From: Chrysaora quinquecirrha
Taxonomy: Eukaryota > Cnidaria > Scyphozoa > Semaeostomeae > Pelagiidae
Assembly: GCA_014526335.1 (NCBI GenBank)
Contig: JACTAT010000101.1
Coordinates: 649,948 to 713,947, forward strand
DNA: 64,000 nt
Direction: 5' to 3'
Within the stretch, counting starts at the first letter, position 1; the number at the start of each line of letters is the position of its first letter. Position numbers and translations under genes: made by a program. Below the pieces are notes generated by a model that was not told the DNA's origin, did not search any database, and was given only the letters and a program-made list of their open reading frames with translations. Positions 1 to 12,700 of this stretch are shown one piece after another.

Positions 1-711
1 TTGCGAAGTATTTCTCCTCGCAAAAATGCATGTTTTTACTTTGTGTTGTCCACACTTCCTAAGCAAACAACACGAAAATGGCCGAAGGAATAAAAATGGC
101 TCGATTTAAAGATAAAACTGAGCTCTTTTCGTTGCAAATAAGTAGAAATTTATCACAAATAACAACGCATTCATGTGAGATTTTTTAATGATGTCATTTT
201 AAGTGAACCACCAGAAAGTTATGTATGATCGCTATATCAACAAAGGTCAGATAGGCTAAATTACTCATGGCCTACTGCTTCGTTTGGTAATTTATCGTTG
301 ATATTTCATTGTGAGAGAAACTTTTAATAAGTTTTTCATTTACCTGCTGAGGGCGACAATTGTTTGAATCGTTATAACGAAAATCATGGCGATGATCGCA
401 TGGAAATTTGAAGAGACTTGATCGTGTCTTTGTTTCATCCAGACGGGTAAGTGGGCTTTGTTTTTTGCTGACAGCATGGTGCGAAGGTGCTGTTCACAAG
501 AAACGGTCATGTCATAGGATCGACTTACAAAACAGTTACAACCGTATAAACAATTGTTTCCCTGAGCATTCAAACTCGGCTAAAGATGAAACCGTTTTAG
601 GCTCTTAAAAATATAGGACTATTCAAAGTTTATTCCTCGTTGAAAGAAAACAAGAAAAAAATATACAAACGAATTTCCTCCGACATCGATTTACTTTTTC
701 ATTACATGTGG
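1..711. other. no gene recognised
   Basis: AT-rich sequence without a convincing coding region. Two short overlapping open frames near 340-608 lie on opposite strands and show no domain, splice context or compositional support. Confidence 0.5.
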
Positions 712-1100
712 TACACGTATTTTTTATAAGAAACTAAAAAATTGATCCAGTACTGAAAGTTTCTTAAAATTTTCAGATTTTGAGTACTGAAAGTTTCTTA
801 AGAGTTTCTTATCCATTTGTTGCACTGTGCAGATAATCTATCAGTGGAAAATCTATATTTACAACTTATTTTCTGACACTGTGGTATGGCTAATTCATCC
901 CACATGAAAGATTTTGCAATGTATTTGGTGTTATCTTATATTTGTTTGAAAAATGACATTTCAGGTAATTTAACTTGAATTTTTATGTACAACCAAGGAC
1001 AGTTAAAGACACCTTCAAAGAAATTTTTTGTACTAAAATAGAGGGGAAATAAGAAACTTTTGGAACTAGGTCCGAGCTGAGCCAGGTCTCATAAAATAAA
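712..1100. mobile_element. TACACG-family MITE, copy 1
   Basis: The left end reads TACACGTATTTTTTATAAG and is followed by repeats of the word AAGAAACTTT or its complement (near 715-735, 765-775, 790-812 and 1050-1060). The right end is degraded (CTCATAAAATAAAC). The right subterminal part, with GGAACTAGG and CCGAGC, matches copy 3 at 20451-20829, so both belong to one subfamily. Confidence 0.7.
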
Positions 1101-1121
1101 CAATGTAATTTCTCTAATAGA

Positions 1122-1525
1122 CCTTTTCTACAAGCCGCCAAAATTATGGAAATGTTTCAAAACTTCAAGATAAAGGTTTTTTGATACCAAATTCATATTA
1201 AGCAGCCACAATTTAGTCTAGGTGCAAAGTCTTACTGTCTAAGCGTTTGTATTATTGATTTTACCAATGTTAAAAGTTTAAGATTTTATAACGGTTTTGA
1301 CCAGTTGGGGTGAAAAGTTTCACCCCAAATCACTTTTCACGGTCAAAGTCCTTATAGAATCTTGAACTTTGAATGCTCATAAAATCAATATTACCAGCAC
1401 TAGGATAATAAAACTTTGCACCTAGACTAAGTTTGCTGTTTACGATTAAAGCATTGAAAACTTGATACCTCGAAGTTTTGAAAAATTTCAATCACGGCAG
1501 CCTTTTGGCAAAAAGGTCGACATTG
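1122..1525. mobile_element. foldback (inverted-repeat) element at 5' edge of host gene
   Basis: Two arms of about 190 bp are near-complementary: GACCTTTT near 1122 pairs with AAAAGGTC near 1520, and TTTAGTCTAGGTGCAAAG near 1212 pairs with CTTTGCACCTAGACTAA near 1410. The centre is a short palindrome around 1320 (GGGGTGAAAAGTTTCACCCC). The right arm runs into the open frame upstream of the first ATG of the DACH/SKI-like gene. That argues the frame before 1603 is element sequence and not conserved coding sequence. Confidence 0.75.
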
Positions 1526-1602
1526 CTGTACCAATACTAAAATGTAATTTTAACTTGCCTGATAATTTTATATCTCTTTATAGAAATTCTTTGTGGCACA
1601 AA

Positions 1603-3703
1603 ATGTCATCTGCAAGTCAAAGTTTTTCATCAAGTTTTCTTGGCCATAGGTCTCCACATTATGCATCACAGAATGGACTAAGATCTCCAGATATTCAAAC
1701 TACAAACAGTAGAATGGAACCTTTGATCTCTGAAGAAGTTGAACAAGTTCGTTTACATCCATTGATCATATCACAAGATGCAGTTGTCTGTATGCCTGAA
1801 GTCAACAAAGTATTAAGAACAGTATACCAAGTGCTATCACAAGCAAACTATTATCTATCAAAGCATGGCATTTCCTCAAGAAGATTTTCTGGTGCACAGC
1901 TTATTAAAATCAAAATGCTTGGCATTCTAAACCACGATGCTAAAGTTTGCTCTTATATTCTTCAACACGAAGCTGAAAGAATATTTGACAGTTTTGATCT
2001 ATCTGGTAGCAGCCGTAAAAGTCAGAAAATAATTTGGATGGATCCAGTTTTGCTGGATGAAAATGGCCATGATAAAAAGACTGGTGGAAGAAATGCATCA
2101 AATTCCCAAGATAAACACGTGGTTGATAACCCAGTGGACATTCAGACATTTCAGTTGAGTAATGAATCTATTGTTTGTGCTCCAGATATTCAAAAAGTAA
2201 TCCAGACTCACTTCAACCAAGGTGCAACAACTGGCTATTATTTCTCAAAGCTAGGAATTGTCCCTTTCAAGTTTATCCACTCAGCCCATTTAGATAAAGT
2301 AAAGGAACTTGGCATAATTAAAAAATCTGCTGTACACTGTACCTATGTTTCAAAGTGTGATGCAAAAAGAGTCTTTGAAGCATATGGGATGACAAAAGAA
2401 GACATGGAAACTAAGATTAATTGGCTACCATCCATCAACCTTGATGATCTTCCATGGAGATCTAAATGGCCACAACACTCTGTTAAATCAGAGATGTCAA
2501 GTCCTGCAAGTAACAGCAGTATAAATGAGCCTGATGGGCTACATAGCAGAAAAAATGGAAGTGAAAACCATGAAACAGAAGAGCCTGAAGATCAGCCAGA
2601 GCATGATCAACAGAAACCCTCCATTGTGCATATTTTTATTGTTGATAACAATGAAGTTGTTTGTATGCCTGATGTACATAAAGTAGTCCAGGCAGCTCAT
2701 GGCAGTAGCATACAGGTGAATTACTACCTGAACAAACTCAACGTTAAGAAGAAAAGATTTTGCTTTGCACATTTAAAGGAGTTAAAAAGCCGAGGAACTC
2801 TTCAAGGCAATGCAACATATTGCACCTACATTCCAAAAATTGAAGCAGAGAAAATATTTCAGATTTACAGCCTCATGGGAGATCAAGGACTGAGCGGAAT
2901 CGAATGGACTGGACCTTTAAGGCTTGATAAACTTCCTGGTTCATGTCTGACTCCTCAAGGTAACAGCACTGAAAATATTCATATTGGAAGTGCTCTCAAG
3001 GTTGCAACTTTTCTTGTTGATGGAGAAGAAGTTCTCTGCACGCCAGACGTTCACAAGATTGTTGATTACCTTGAAGAGCAAAGTGCATCCCTTGATTACC
3101 ATTTTCGCAAACTTGGCATTGTCAAACGTAGATATACCTACTCCCAACTACATCAGCTAAGACGCCTGCAGATCATAAAGCGACCTACAGTTTGTACTTA
3201 CATAAGAAAAGTTGATGTTGAGCAGCTTTTGTTAATGTATGCAACTGATCGTAACAAATCTAAAATGCAGAACATTCAATGGTTGAAACCTATATCTCTG
3301 CTGTCAAGTACCCATGGCCCACAACGTACAACGGAGAGTCCAAATGGAAGGGCAAGCATGGATGACTCTAACAATGACCACATAAGCTCCAATGGTAGTC
3401 CAGATGCTGATTTGGCCATGTCTGATTTATACAAGATATATGTTGGAGAAAAAATGGGCACAGATAATGAAAGAGTTCCGGATAGCCCCAGATCGCCAGT
3501 TTGTCAGAGACATAAGCAATTTGCTGGTTGTTCCATTACATCATCTGCAGAGCTTCAGAAAGCCAATCCTCATATAGACTGTCCTATTGTTATCCCAAAT
3601 GCAGATTTTGATCCAAATATATCATCAGCATCAATGAATCTGCCATCTCCAGGTCATCCTAGTATGTACAACAACTCTCCCGAATCACTTGGTAACCACA
3701 AAG
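1603..3703 (+). CDS. coding exon 1 of DACH/SKI-like gene
   Basis: Encodes all four repeat modules and a serine/asparagine-rich, low-complexity tail. Without splicing the frame would run to a stop at 3750, but ACAAAG|GTATGC at 3703/3704 is a good 5' splice site. It leaves phase 1, matching every downstream exon. Linkers between modules are polar and probably disordered, e.g. the acidic stretch ETEEPEDQPEHDQQ between modules 2 and 3. Confidence 0.8.
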
Positions 3704-6700
3704 GTATGCCACTTACTATTCTTACAGTTTCATTTTTGTGGTCAGGTTAAAAACACAGAACTCTCAAAATCTTGATTTAGATATGGGAAACATAGCAGCC
3801 CCATTTCCATGATCAATGAACAAGGCTGGGATGCCTTAAACTGTGGCAGTTATCAAAAGCTGAAAGTTATCAAAATTTCTTACAAATTTTTTGCACAAAA
3901 AAAGAAAACTTAGGGACCTATCCATTGAGTGTATAATTTTTAGACGCCGATTAGACATGGTGAAAATTCGATGTCTATCTAATAATTTTAGCTCCTCGTC
4001 TAATTAGACCAATAGACATATAATTTAGACGATTATTAGACAGAAATTAGACCAAATTAGACTGTAGGGTTTAGCTGCATTTCATCGAGATTAGAGGAAG
4101 ACATCGCAAGCCCAAAGGGTTTGCCTTTGGGAGAAATTCTTTGACACTTAAAAAACTCCATTTCACCCTGTTTTGTAATGATCACGTGCGGGAAGAGCAA
4201 TAGATCTTTTGTTACAACAGACAAAAAACACCCCCTAAGGGCCCTACAGGGATTTAGGTTTTCAAGTTTGCTTCTTTGACATGTGGGGATATTCACCACG
4301 ATGGTCTAAAAACCTCTAACTGTGTCTAATTTTGTCTAACTCTCACAGGTCTTAAATGCATCAAATTATTTTAGACACTGCTCGAATTTCGCCATGCGTC
4401 TAATTAGACTTGCTGATTGTCTAATTAGAAGAAAAAAACATCTAAAATGTTAGACTTTTAAGACACCCAATGGACACGATCCCTTACAGACAATCAGTTG
4501 GTGATTTAATTAAGCTTTCAGTTTCACAACTGTCTGGGAGAATTTTTTTCAGATTTTGGGGAGTCCCAAGTGTTCCATGTTTTTGAGTTGTTATAGGAGG
4601 AGATACCAAAAGTGTGGATATCTCTTAATTTACATATATCTTGGAACAAAATGAGTCTGTCAAAAATGTGGATATCTCGGAAGTCTTGGTAACACTTCAT
4701 TGTTCCAACTCTTCTTTCCTGCCTCTTCCTCCTCACTTCTAAGTAATACCAATAAGTATAAATCTTTGGGGCAAGGATTAAAAGTTAATACTTTTTTTAA
4801 CCTTGTTCTTGTAGATAAATATACACTGAAAAGAAAGTTTAGTGAAGGTACACCTAAAGATATAGAACATGGAAACAAAGGAGAAGGTAGTTATGGCTTT
4901 AATTCCTAATTCTCAGAGAATCCTGTGGCATAAAGAATTATTTGTGTGTTTTTGGTGTTTACGTTTGTTATGGAAATGAAATGACAGTTTCCAGTTTCAT
5001 TAAAGGCTGGTTTCCATAAAGCCTTACCAACCAGCAGTATAGCCAGCAGTACTGCCTTTGATTTGGCCTACCGTACAAGTGTCTTGTCTGCGTTGCCTGT
5101 GGCATGATGTCTGTGAGCTTGAAAGCTGCCAAAATCATGAAAACGAAAGGCACCAAAAATCAACTGCAATTTAACACCTCTGCAGCTACCAGTCATCTCT
5201 CAATCCTGGGCAAAATTGTGTGAGACAACTTGATTGTGGTGCCCCCACCCCATTCCCCATGTCACTATTGGATTTTTTTGGCAAAATTACCTTATCTGGA
5301 ACTTAGCTCGTTATGCGAAGCTGGTTGTTAGTGTTACCTTATTGGGTTTGTATAGAATGCGACAAAAATGGGCAGATAGATAACGCGGGGCCAGAAAACG
5401 GGTAAAGAAAGACGGGAATGAGAGACTCCAGCCAGTATGTGCGCATGACCCTTGTATCTATAATTCTTGCCATGATTATCTCTGATTGTTTATTATTAAC
5501 AACATGACAAAATTAAGCTAATGAAACCTGAAACTGTGGGCATCTTTTCCCCAACACTTTCAAAGGAATCAAAGCTGTAATGACTTGGCTTTCTTTCTGT
5601 TCTGAAATTGTTAATGAAGTTTTCAAAAACAAAACTGTTAGCAAATTTTGGACAAATTGCACCCGGGATTATCATGTTATATGCAATAAAAGTTATTGTG
5701 ATTATAAAATCTTGCAGAGGCAAAAATGCTTTGAAATAAGTACCTAAGTAGTTAGTTGTGTTGGCAAGATTGGTTTTATACCGTATTTTTTCTTTTAGAC
5801 GAACATTCCATTATTATTGAGAGACTATTGAAAGATCTTCGAAGAAAAGAAACAGAGTTGAGATGCTTACATGGTGAGCTCTTTCTCATTACGACTTCTT
5901 TGCTGCGTAACCTTTCAGTTCTCACGTTATTCCTTTCATAAATTACCGACTTGCGTTCCTATTGTTCTTTGAGCCAGTCTACTATTGCTCCTGGGATGTG
6001 CTGCTTTGTTATAAAAAACTGCTAATTCTATCTTTCCGCGTCAAATTCATATCAAAATCGTATCACATTCGTATCAAATTCGTATCACATTCGTATCAAA
6101 TTCGTATTAAATTCGTATGAAAGAAATAAGAAATTCGTATACAATTCGTATACGTGATTAGATTTATACGAATTAATTCGTATAACACACTTTTTCAACT
6201 GAGAAAAAATTCGTATAAATTCGTATAAAAACTATACGGTTAATTGGAGACGGTCCCTAAGACAGTATTTATAAGATGCGATCGAATTGCACCGATAGTA
6301 ATGTGAAGCTGGAATGACATTGTGTTTTGACCACCAATCAGCTCACGGGATACAGCAGGATGACCAATTAAATTATTTGAACAGTCCAAGCGAGAAAACG
6401 AACTCTTTCTGTCTACACAGAACCGATTTTGGTAATACTTGGTTCATCAACTTTCATGAATCAGTTGTAAACCATGTCGGTCATTGACAAGTTCTTGAAT
6501 AACTTATTCCTGTATAAATAATCTTATTACTTAAGAAATTTCGCCCGTATCTTTGCAAACTGCCTGAATATTGCCAAAATAAATTCAATCCTTCTGATTC
6601 CCCCACTCAGAAAAAGCAAGGAAAATTATGTTCAGTACAGCGGTGGGATAACGTATGTGCAGTACAGCGGTGATTGTGCAGTACAGCGGAGGGATAACAT

Positions 6701-9700
6701 CAGTACAGCGGAGGGATACCATCAGTACGGCGGAGGGATACCATGAGTACAGCGGTGGATGTTCAGTACAGCGGTGGGATACCATGAGTACAGCGGTGGA
6801 TGTTCAGTACAGCGGTGGGATAACATGAGTTGCGTGGAGGGATACCATCAGTACAGCGGAGGGATACCATGAGTACGGCGGTGGATGTTCAGTACAGCGG
6901 AGGGATACCATGAGTTGAGTGGAGGGATACCATGAGTACAGCGGAGGGATACCATCAGTACAGCGGTGGTTGTTCAGTACAGTGGAGGGATGACTTGAGT
7001 ACAGCGGTGGATATTCAGTACAGCGGAGGGATACCATGAGTTGTGTGGAGGGATACCATCAGTACAGCGGAGGGATACCATGAGTACGGCGGTGGATGTT
7101 CAGTACAGCGGTGGGATCACATGAGTACAGCGGAGGGATATCATGAGTACAGCGGTGGATGTTCAGTACAGTGGAGGGATATCATGAGTACAGCGGTGGA
7201 TGTTCAGTACGGCGGTGGGATACCATGAGTACAGCGGTGGGCGTGCAACCTGTTTGAGAAATTGCAACGGTGTTGCACGAATATGGCAGTATCTGTGCGC
7301 AGAAACAGACGCGTTTCGCTCTTCCCATTCCATAGGTTTAGACAACCAGTACATTACGGGACAGCATAAATTCACACAATTAAAGCTCAAGCCTGCTATG
7401 GGCTGCGATTTTTGGAATAGACTGGCTGGCTACTAAGTGCCTGTATTTCTCCAACATTCTCTGCTTTACTACGGAGAGTTAGTTTCACAAAAAAATTGTA
7501 CAGTTTTTTTTGACAAAGTGCTGAATTCATGACTCAATCAACATTAATCGTTGTTTTAAATACTTGCAAATACAAATACTGTGAGAAATCACAAAAAACA
7601 AATTGGCTTGCAAACTTGTTAAAAAATCGCTAAAACTATAACTAATTATGGATATTGAGAAGTAATAGAATCGTATAATACCATTGAGCTAACAAACAAA
7701 ACATCATCTCAGCTGAATACAAATTAGCAAATATAACTAGAACATTACAAAAATATAAAAGAAATCGAACAGTGTCTTTTTCTCTCCATGTCAGTGTCAT
7801 TGATGAAAACATTTATCAAATTACCCAAGATGCCCATCTTATTAAGTTACTGACGTTCTGCTGTAACTTAATTTTTTTTAGCTGCGCATTTGTGCCTTGA
7901 TAATGCTGACATGTAGGCAAATTGTGTCTTGCAAAATTCACACATGTACTTCACTTTATTGTGTGATGCTGCAAAATGCCTCGATAGGCATCTCTTATCT
8001 GCGAATCCTTTCCCACAGCCATCCACTTTGCACATAAACTTCCCTGCACCACGTTGTGTCTTTCCTCTGCCCTTGCAATTGTGTTGATGTCTTGTGAGAT
8101 TGTGCCTGTAGGCAAATTTTCGATTACACACTGGGCACTCAAAAGCTTTTTCACCTGTATGCGTCACCATGTGACCCTCCAGCAAGTGCTTGTGTGTGAA
8201 TTTAGCTTGACAGTGTGCTAAATCACACCTGAAAAGGGATCCTTGCGAATGTTTCGCTTTCTTGTGGTGGGCCAAGCTGTCTTTCGAAGAAAATGCTTTC
8301 CCACACTCTGCAACATCGCATCTAAGCTCCTGGCTTTCGTGGATCTTCTTTGCATGCCTGTTCAGCTCAGCTTTATCCCTGAAAAGTTTGCTGCATTGTG
8401 AGCACGCAATTTTCATCCCTCTATGGACGGTATCAAAGTGCCTTTTCACCGCATCCTTCCTTGAAAATATTTTATTGCATCCTTCCTTAGGGCACTTCAA
8501 TCCACTCTGCTCCCTTCCCTCTGTTACGTCTTGTGTTTCTCTGTCATGAGATGAAGTAGAGGCGAAGCTGGCAAAGTTGATACCGCCATTGACATTTGCG
8601 AAGGAGCACTAATAGGCGTTCCTAATTCTTGGTACGAACTTGCACCTGTAAAAAAGGTTTCATCGTCATCTCTGCTTTGACTGTATTCGAAATAGCTGTC
8701 ACTTTCTGTCTCTTGAACCCTTGGACCACCACCTTCCTCGTCATCTCGGTATCTTGATCGAGCATCTGGAACATCCGGGAAAACTGGTCTTGGAAGGTTC
8801 AATGGCTCTCTACACGATGATGATTCTGCGTCTTTATTACTATATAACATGCTTCTATGTTGAAATCCAGACGGAGGACTTCGAAACACTGATTTTGCTG
8901 ATATCTACTGTTCCTTGACATGACTATTCCTATTCGCTCAACGCTCTCACTTCAAAATGAATTTGTACGTACGTAATATCGCAGTTATAGTCCCCTTTTA
9001 GAGTGGGAAAATTCCTGTCCCTTTGATGATTTGAAAAGCCTGTTCTTACTCGATTGTGCTTTCAGAAATTTGTTTCCTGAAAATCAATATCTTGGGAAGT
9101 TAGCATTTATTTGTATGGATACATTTCACTTACGTGGATAATTAACTAGCAACCTTATAGAAATGAACATCCTTAGTTCACTACCTCAGAAATAGAGAAA
9201 TACTTTCTGTTCATTGATTTGATGTTTTTCTCCGATTTAAAAGTGGTTTTCCTTCCTTTTGTTGTGCTAATTTCATTACTTACACCTCATTAGTAATTAA
9301 TTAGCAAATTTGCTTTTTTCTTTACACCGTTATATTACACTGAGGGTGCGAAACAAAGCACTTATGTATCCAAACAACTAACAGAGATTTCAATGACCAT
9401 TTGAATGAGTAATCAAGACGAAAACTCCGTACAATTTAAAGGCACGCAACCATTTGAAACTTGATTTTAAAAAAAGCGCTACCTATGCTTGCAGAAACAT
9501 GTCAGTTCTCAAACATGTTTTAGCGATTTTCATGTGTCGCCTTACTGTACTCTTCTGTATGCTGTTTTGTGATTTTCACAACAAAACGGTTACTTTCTTT
9601 TAATGAAATAGAAGGTTATTATACGAAATCATAGTCATGACGAAATAGATTGATTTGTTTGTCAAGCGAAAAGGGCTGTAATTTGTCCGACTAGAGAACA

Positions 9701-12700
9701 AAGCAAAACATAATTGCTAAGAGTTGTTTCCTCTTTTCCATTTCTGTCTACAGAAATATTTTGTCTATTTGTGTATGAACGGAGTGAAAGAGCTTGATGT
9801 GGTGTCCTTATGTGGAACTGCAACTTCATTAAAATTCAAATGTAAGGCAAAATAGACAACCTTCAAAGGATAAGGATAGATTCGTGTCTCTGACTGAGTT
9901 ACTTTGATCACTCCATATGATTTTTTCATGGATCCAAGATTCAAAGCATTTCGAGACAGCTTAGAGAGAGCACCGTCCAAGAAAACAAGCAGCCCTGCGA
10001 GTCGTTATCAGGAATTCTTAGAAAGCTACAATGACAGGAATATTAGGAATCCAGGAGATACGTTCGCGGATACGTCTTTGCAAGAGTTGTCTGAATCTTC
10101 TAGGGTTGGGGTGAGACGCACACTTTTCCCATTCAACCTGTCAGGAATAGACGAACTTGATCTTTCAAGCACTCCAGAAAACGACGATGCTGAACAAGAA
10201 AGTGCAATTGCGATTGAAGATGTCATAGGTGACCTAGATGGATCGGTGTTAGAAGATTCGTTTCGTTCTAATGATGCTGAAGCAGACGAGGAAGAGTCAC
10301 TGTCTGAATTGTTAGAGAGGGCTATACCTGCATTGAAACAGTCAGGAGTCATAAACGACATAAAACTTTTCTTGCATCTGGTTGCAAATGAAAAATTCCC
10401 TCTTTCAAATATTTCTTTCCTACTTTTTCTCGACGTGGTGAGGTTTTATGGCTTGCAGAATGTCAGTGGGATGCGATACCGAAAAGAGACCATGCTGTTC
10501 TGGGTGTTTGGGTATCTACTTTTTCATGGAAAATGGTTAAGATTTAACAGGGGTTTGAAGTTTAGTGGTAATCTTTTGAAGGAAGATTCAAGAAGAGGAC
10601 ATTACGATCCAGAAGGGAGTTCAATCAACTTTGCTGTACCATCTGACTCAATACTGCGATCAGGTAATTAAATATACCTCTTGTTCGATATTCGTTAGCT
10701 ATTGTTGCTTTTTGTGCTTTAAAATTTTGGAGCAGTACAGTGTCAAACAACATACACACCTTTTTAAAGAATGCATTGTATAAGAATATAGAGGCGCATA
10801 ACTTCTAAAATTTGAGAATAAATTAAGAACAATGGGCTCAAGTTTCACCAGAAGTATGATTTGTTATTCATCAAAGTCCTTTACATAATTGTTAAGTTCG
10901 AGATGGACAATTTTTAAGAATAGGCTCACCAAAAATTAATGTATTATTATGAAAGACGTGTTCAACTAATTCCGTGACTGTGAAGTATCAACGATTTACA
11001 ACTATAAGAAAAACGTGACTGAGAGTGTTTGAAAGATGCGTCACAGAGTTGGTCTAATGTGCAGGCTAAAAACGCAATTATATCTGACTAGTGTATAATA
11101 AACTGACATTGTAAGTCAATTCTTTTATTTTGCTTTAAAGGTTTGGCGAAGCATAACAGTGTTCCGCGGTATCTTCAAGCAGGCATGATAACGGGAATGC
11201 TTGACGCTGTTGCATCTCAAGATAAAGATGAAGTTGGGAAGCAATTTGTACTGTCTTTCGATGGGAAACTACTGAGAAGTGGGAAACTACTGAGAATTTT
11301 ATAGAAAGAAAAGAAAGACTACACAAAGAGCTGGACATTGTTAAAGATCTGCAGTTTGCAGCCTTGATGCTAGATAGCAAAGACGAAGTACATAATGTAG
11401 ACAATTCCGTCAAGAGCTCTCTCATTAAAAAAATGCAAAACGTTGCGCAGATTCTGACGCAGCGCATAAAAGATGCACGACAAGCCAAATTGAGTAAGGA
11501 ATTTAATATCAATAAGTATGATAAATGCCGCTGGTGGAGATTCCAAATGGAGAGCCAGTAAGCTTGTGAACGCAATTTCTAGAGCTAAATGTGAACTTTC
11601 ACTGATAAATGAATTCATCGAAAAAGCCTTGAACCAAAATAAAGACACCTGCTTAATTGCAAGAACAATGTATAACCTTGGTGAGTAATCTATGGATAAG
11701 GTGCTTTTTTAGAAGTTATGGTCGGACACAAAAAATATAATGCTGTAGCTTTATCATTTCCTTTTCTCTTAAGTATATGCGATATTTCACATGCGCTTTG
11801 CTTCGACTTTGATCGTGATCACTATAGTGCTATTTTGATATATTAATGCACCAAGAAATCGATGTTGCATTAGATATTTGTAATTTTGAAACGGGTAACC
11901 ATAGAATTATTATTTTTCAAACATGTTTGGAACGAGAACTACCCTTCCAAGCCCATTACCTGCTAGCTGTGTAGTAACATATATATAGTGCAAATCGCTT
12001 TTTCAGACAACTATCGCCACAAGAACATTATGTAATCTCCATGTTATTCCTTTTCAGGAACGCCAAGCTCTTTGATTGATGATAACATCATTTGCGTTAA
12101 CAACTATGTATTTGGTCTAAAAGACAACAACGAGGTTTTAAACCCCGTCCACCCGTTGTATGTAAAGCAAGGAACAGATTTTTGGTTTCAATTAAGGAAA
12201 CAGGCTGTGTTCACTGGTAGCACTCTGTATCGTGGGCTGGGACTGGCTAAATTCAAGGAGCAGATTAATTTTCTGAAAGAGAAATTAGAAAACAACGACA
12301 GTACAGATCTTGAAAAGATGGGAAATTCAGTGGCCGTAGCTGCCAATGCAGTACAGTCCGTTGCACCAAACAAGTATCTGGAATGGGGATTAGCAAATGA
12401 AAAGCATGCAGTGTCTACGTTGGTCAGTTTTGTCATTCCACTATATTACCCTGGCATGACTTTTGTCGAAGTTGGTGCTTCATTTATATCTTGCGAATAT
12501 ACCCATGAAACGTTGGTAGAAGTCTCAGCCGATGGTTTGATATGTGCAGTTGATTTCTCCAGTGGTCTTGTCGGTGATGTAGTAGCGAAAGTCGAGATAA
12601 AATGCCCTTACCCAGAGCCAGCAAACACGTACAAAATGCCAGTCTACTACAACATTCCAAAGTATTATGCATTACAGCTAATAGCTGAAATGGAAGCGGA

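Noticed and set aside
1462..1602. N-terminal extension of the DACH/SKI-like gene
   Set aside because: The frame begins with TTG, overlaps the right arm of a foldback element, and a good 3' splice site follows; the first ATG is at 1603.
6585..7228. Short frames such as MVSLRCTEYPPLYSSHPSTV on both TIRs
   Set aside because: They are translations of the terminal word repeats and are mirrored on the opposite strand of the other arm.
10026..10361. Minus-strand serine-rich 111-residue frame
   Set aside because: Antisense to the acidic N-terminal exon of the transposon nuclease gene.
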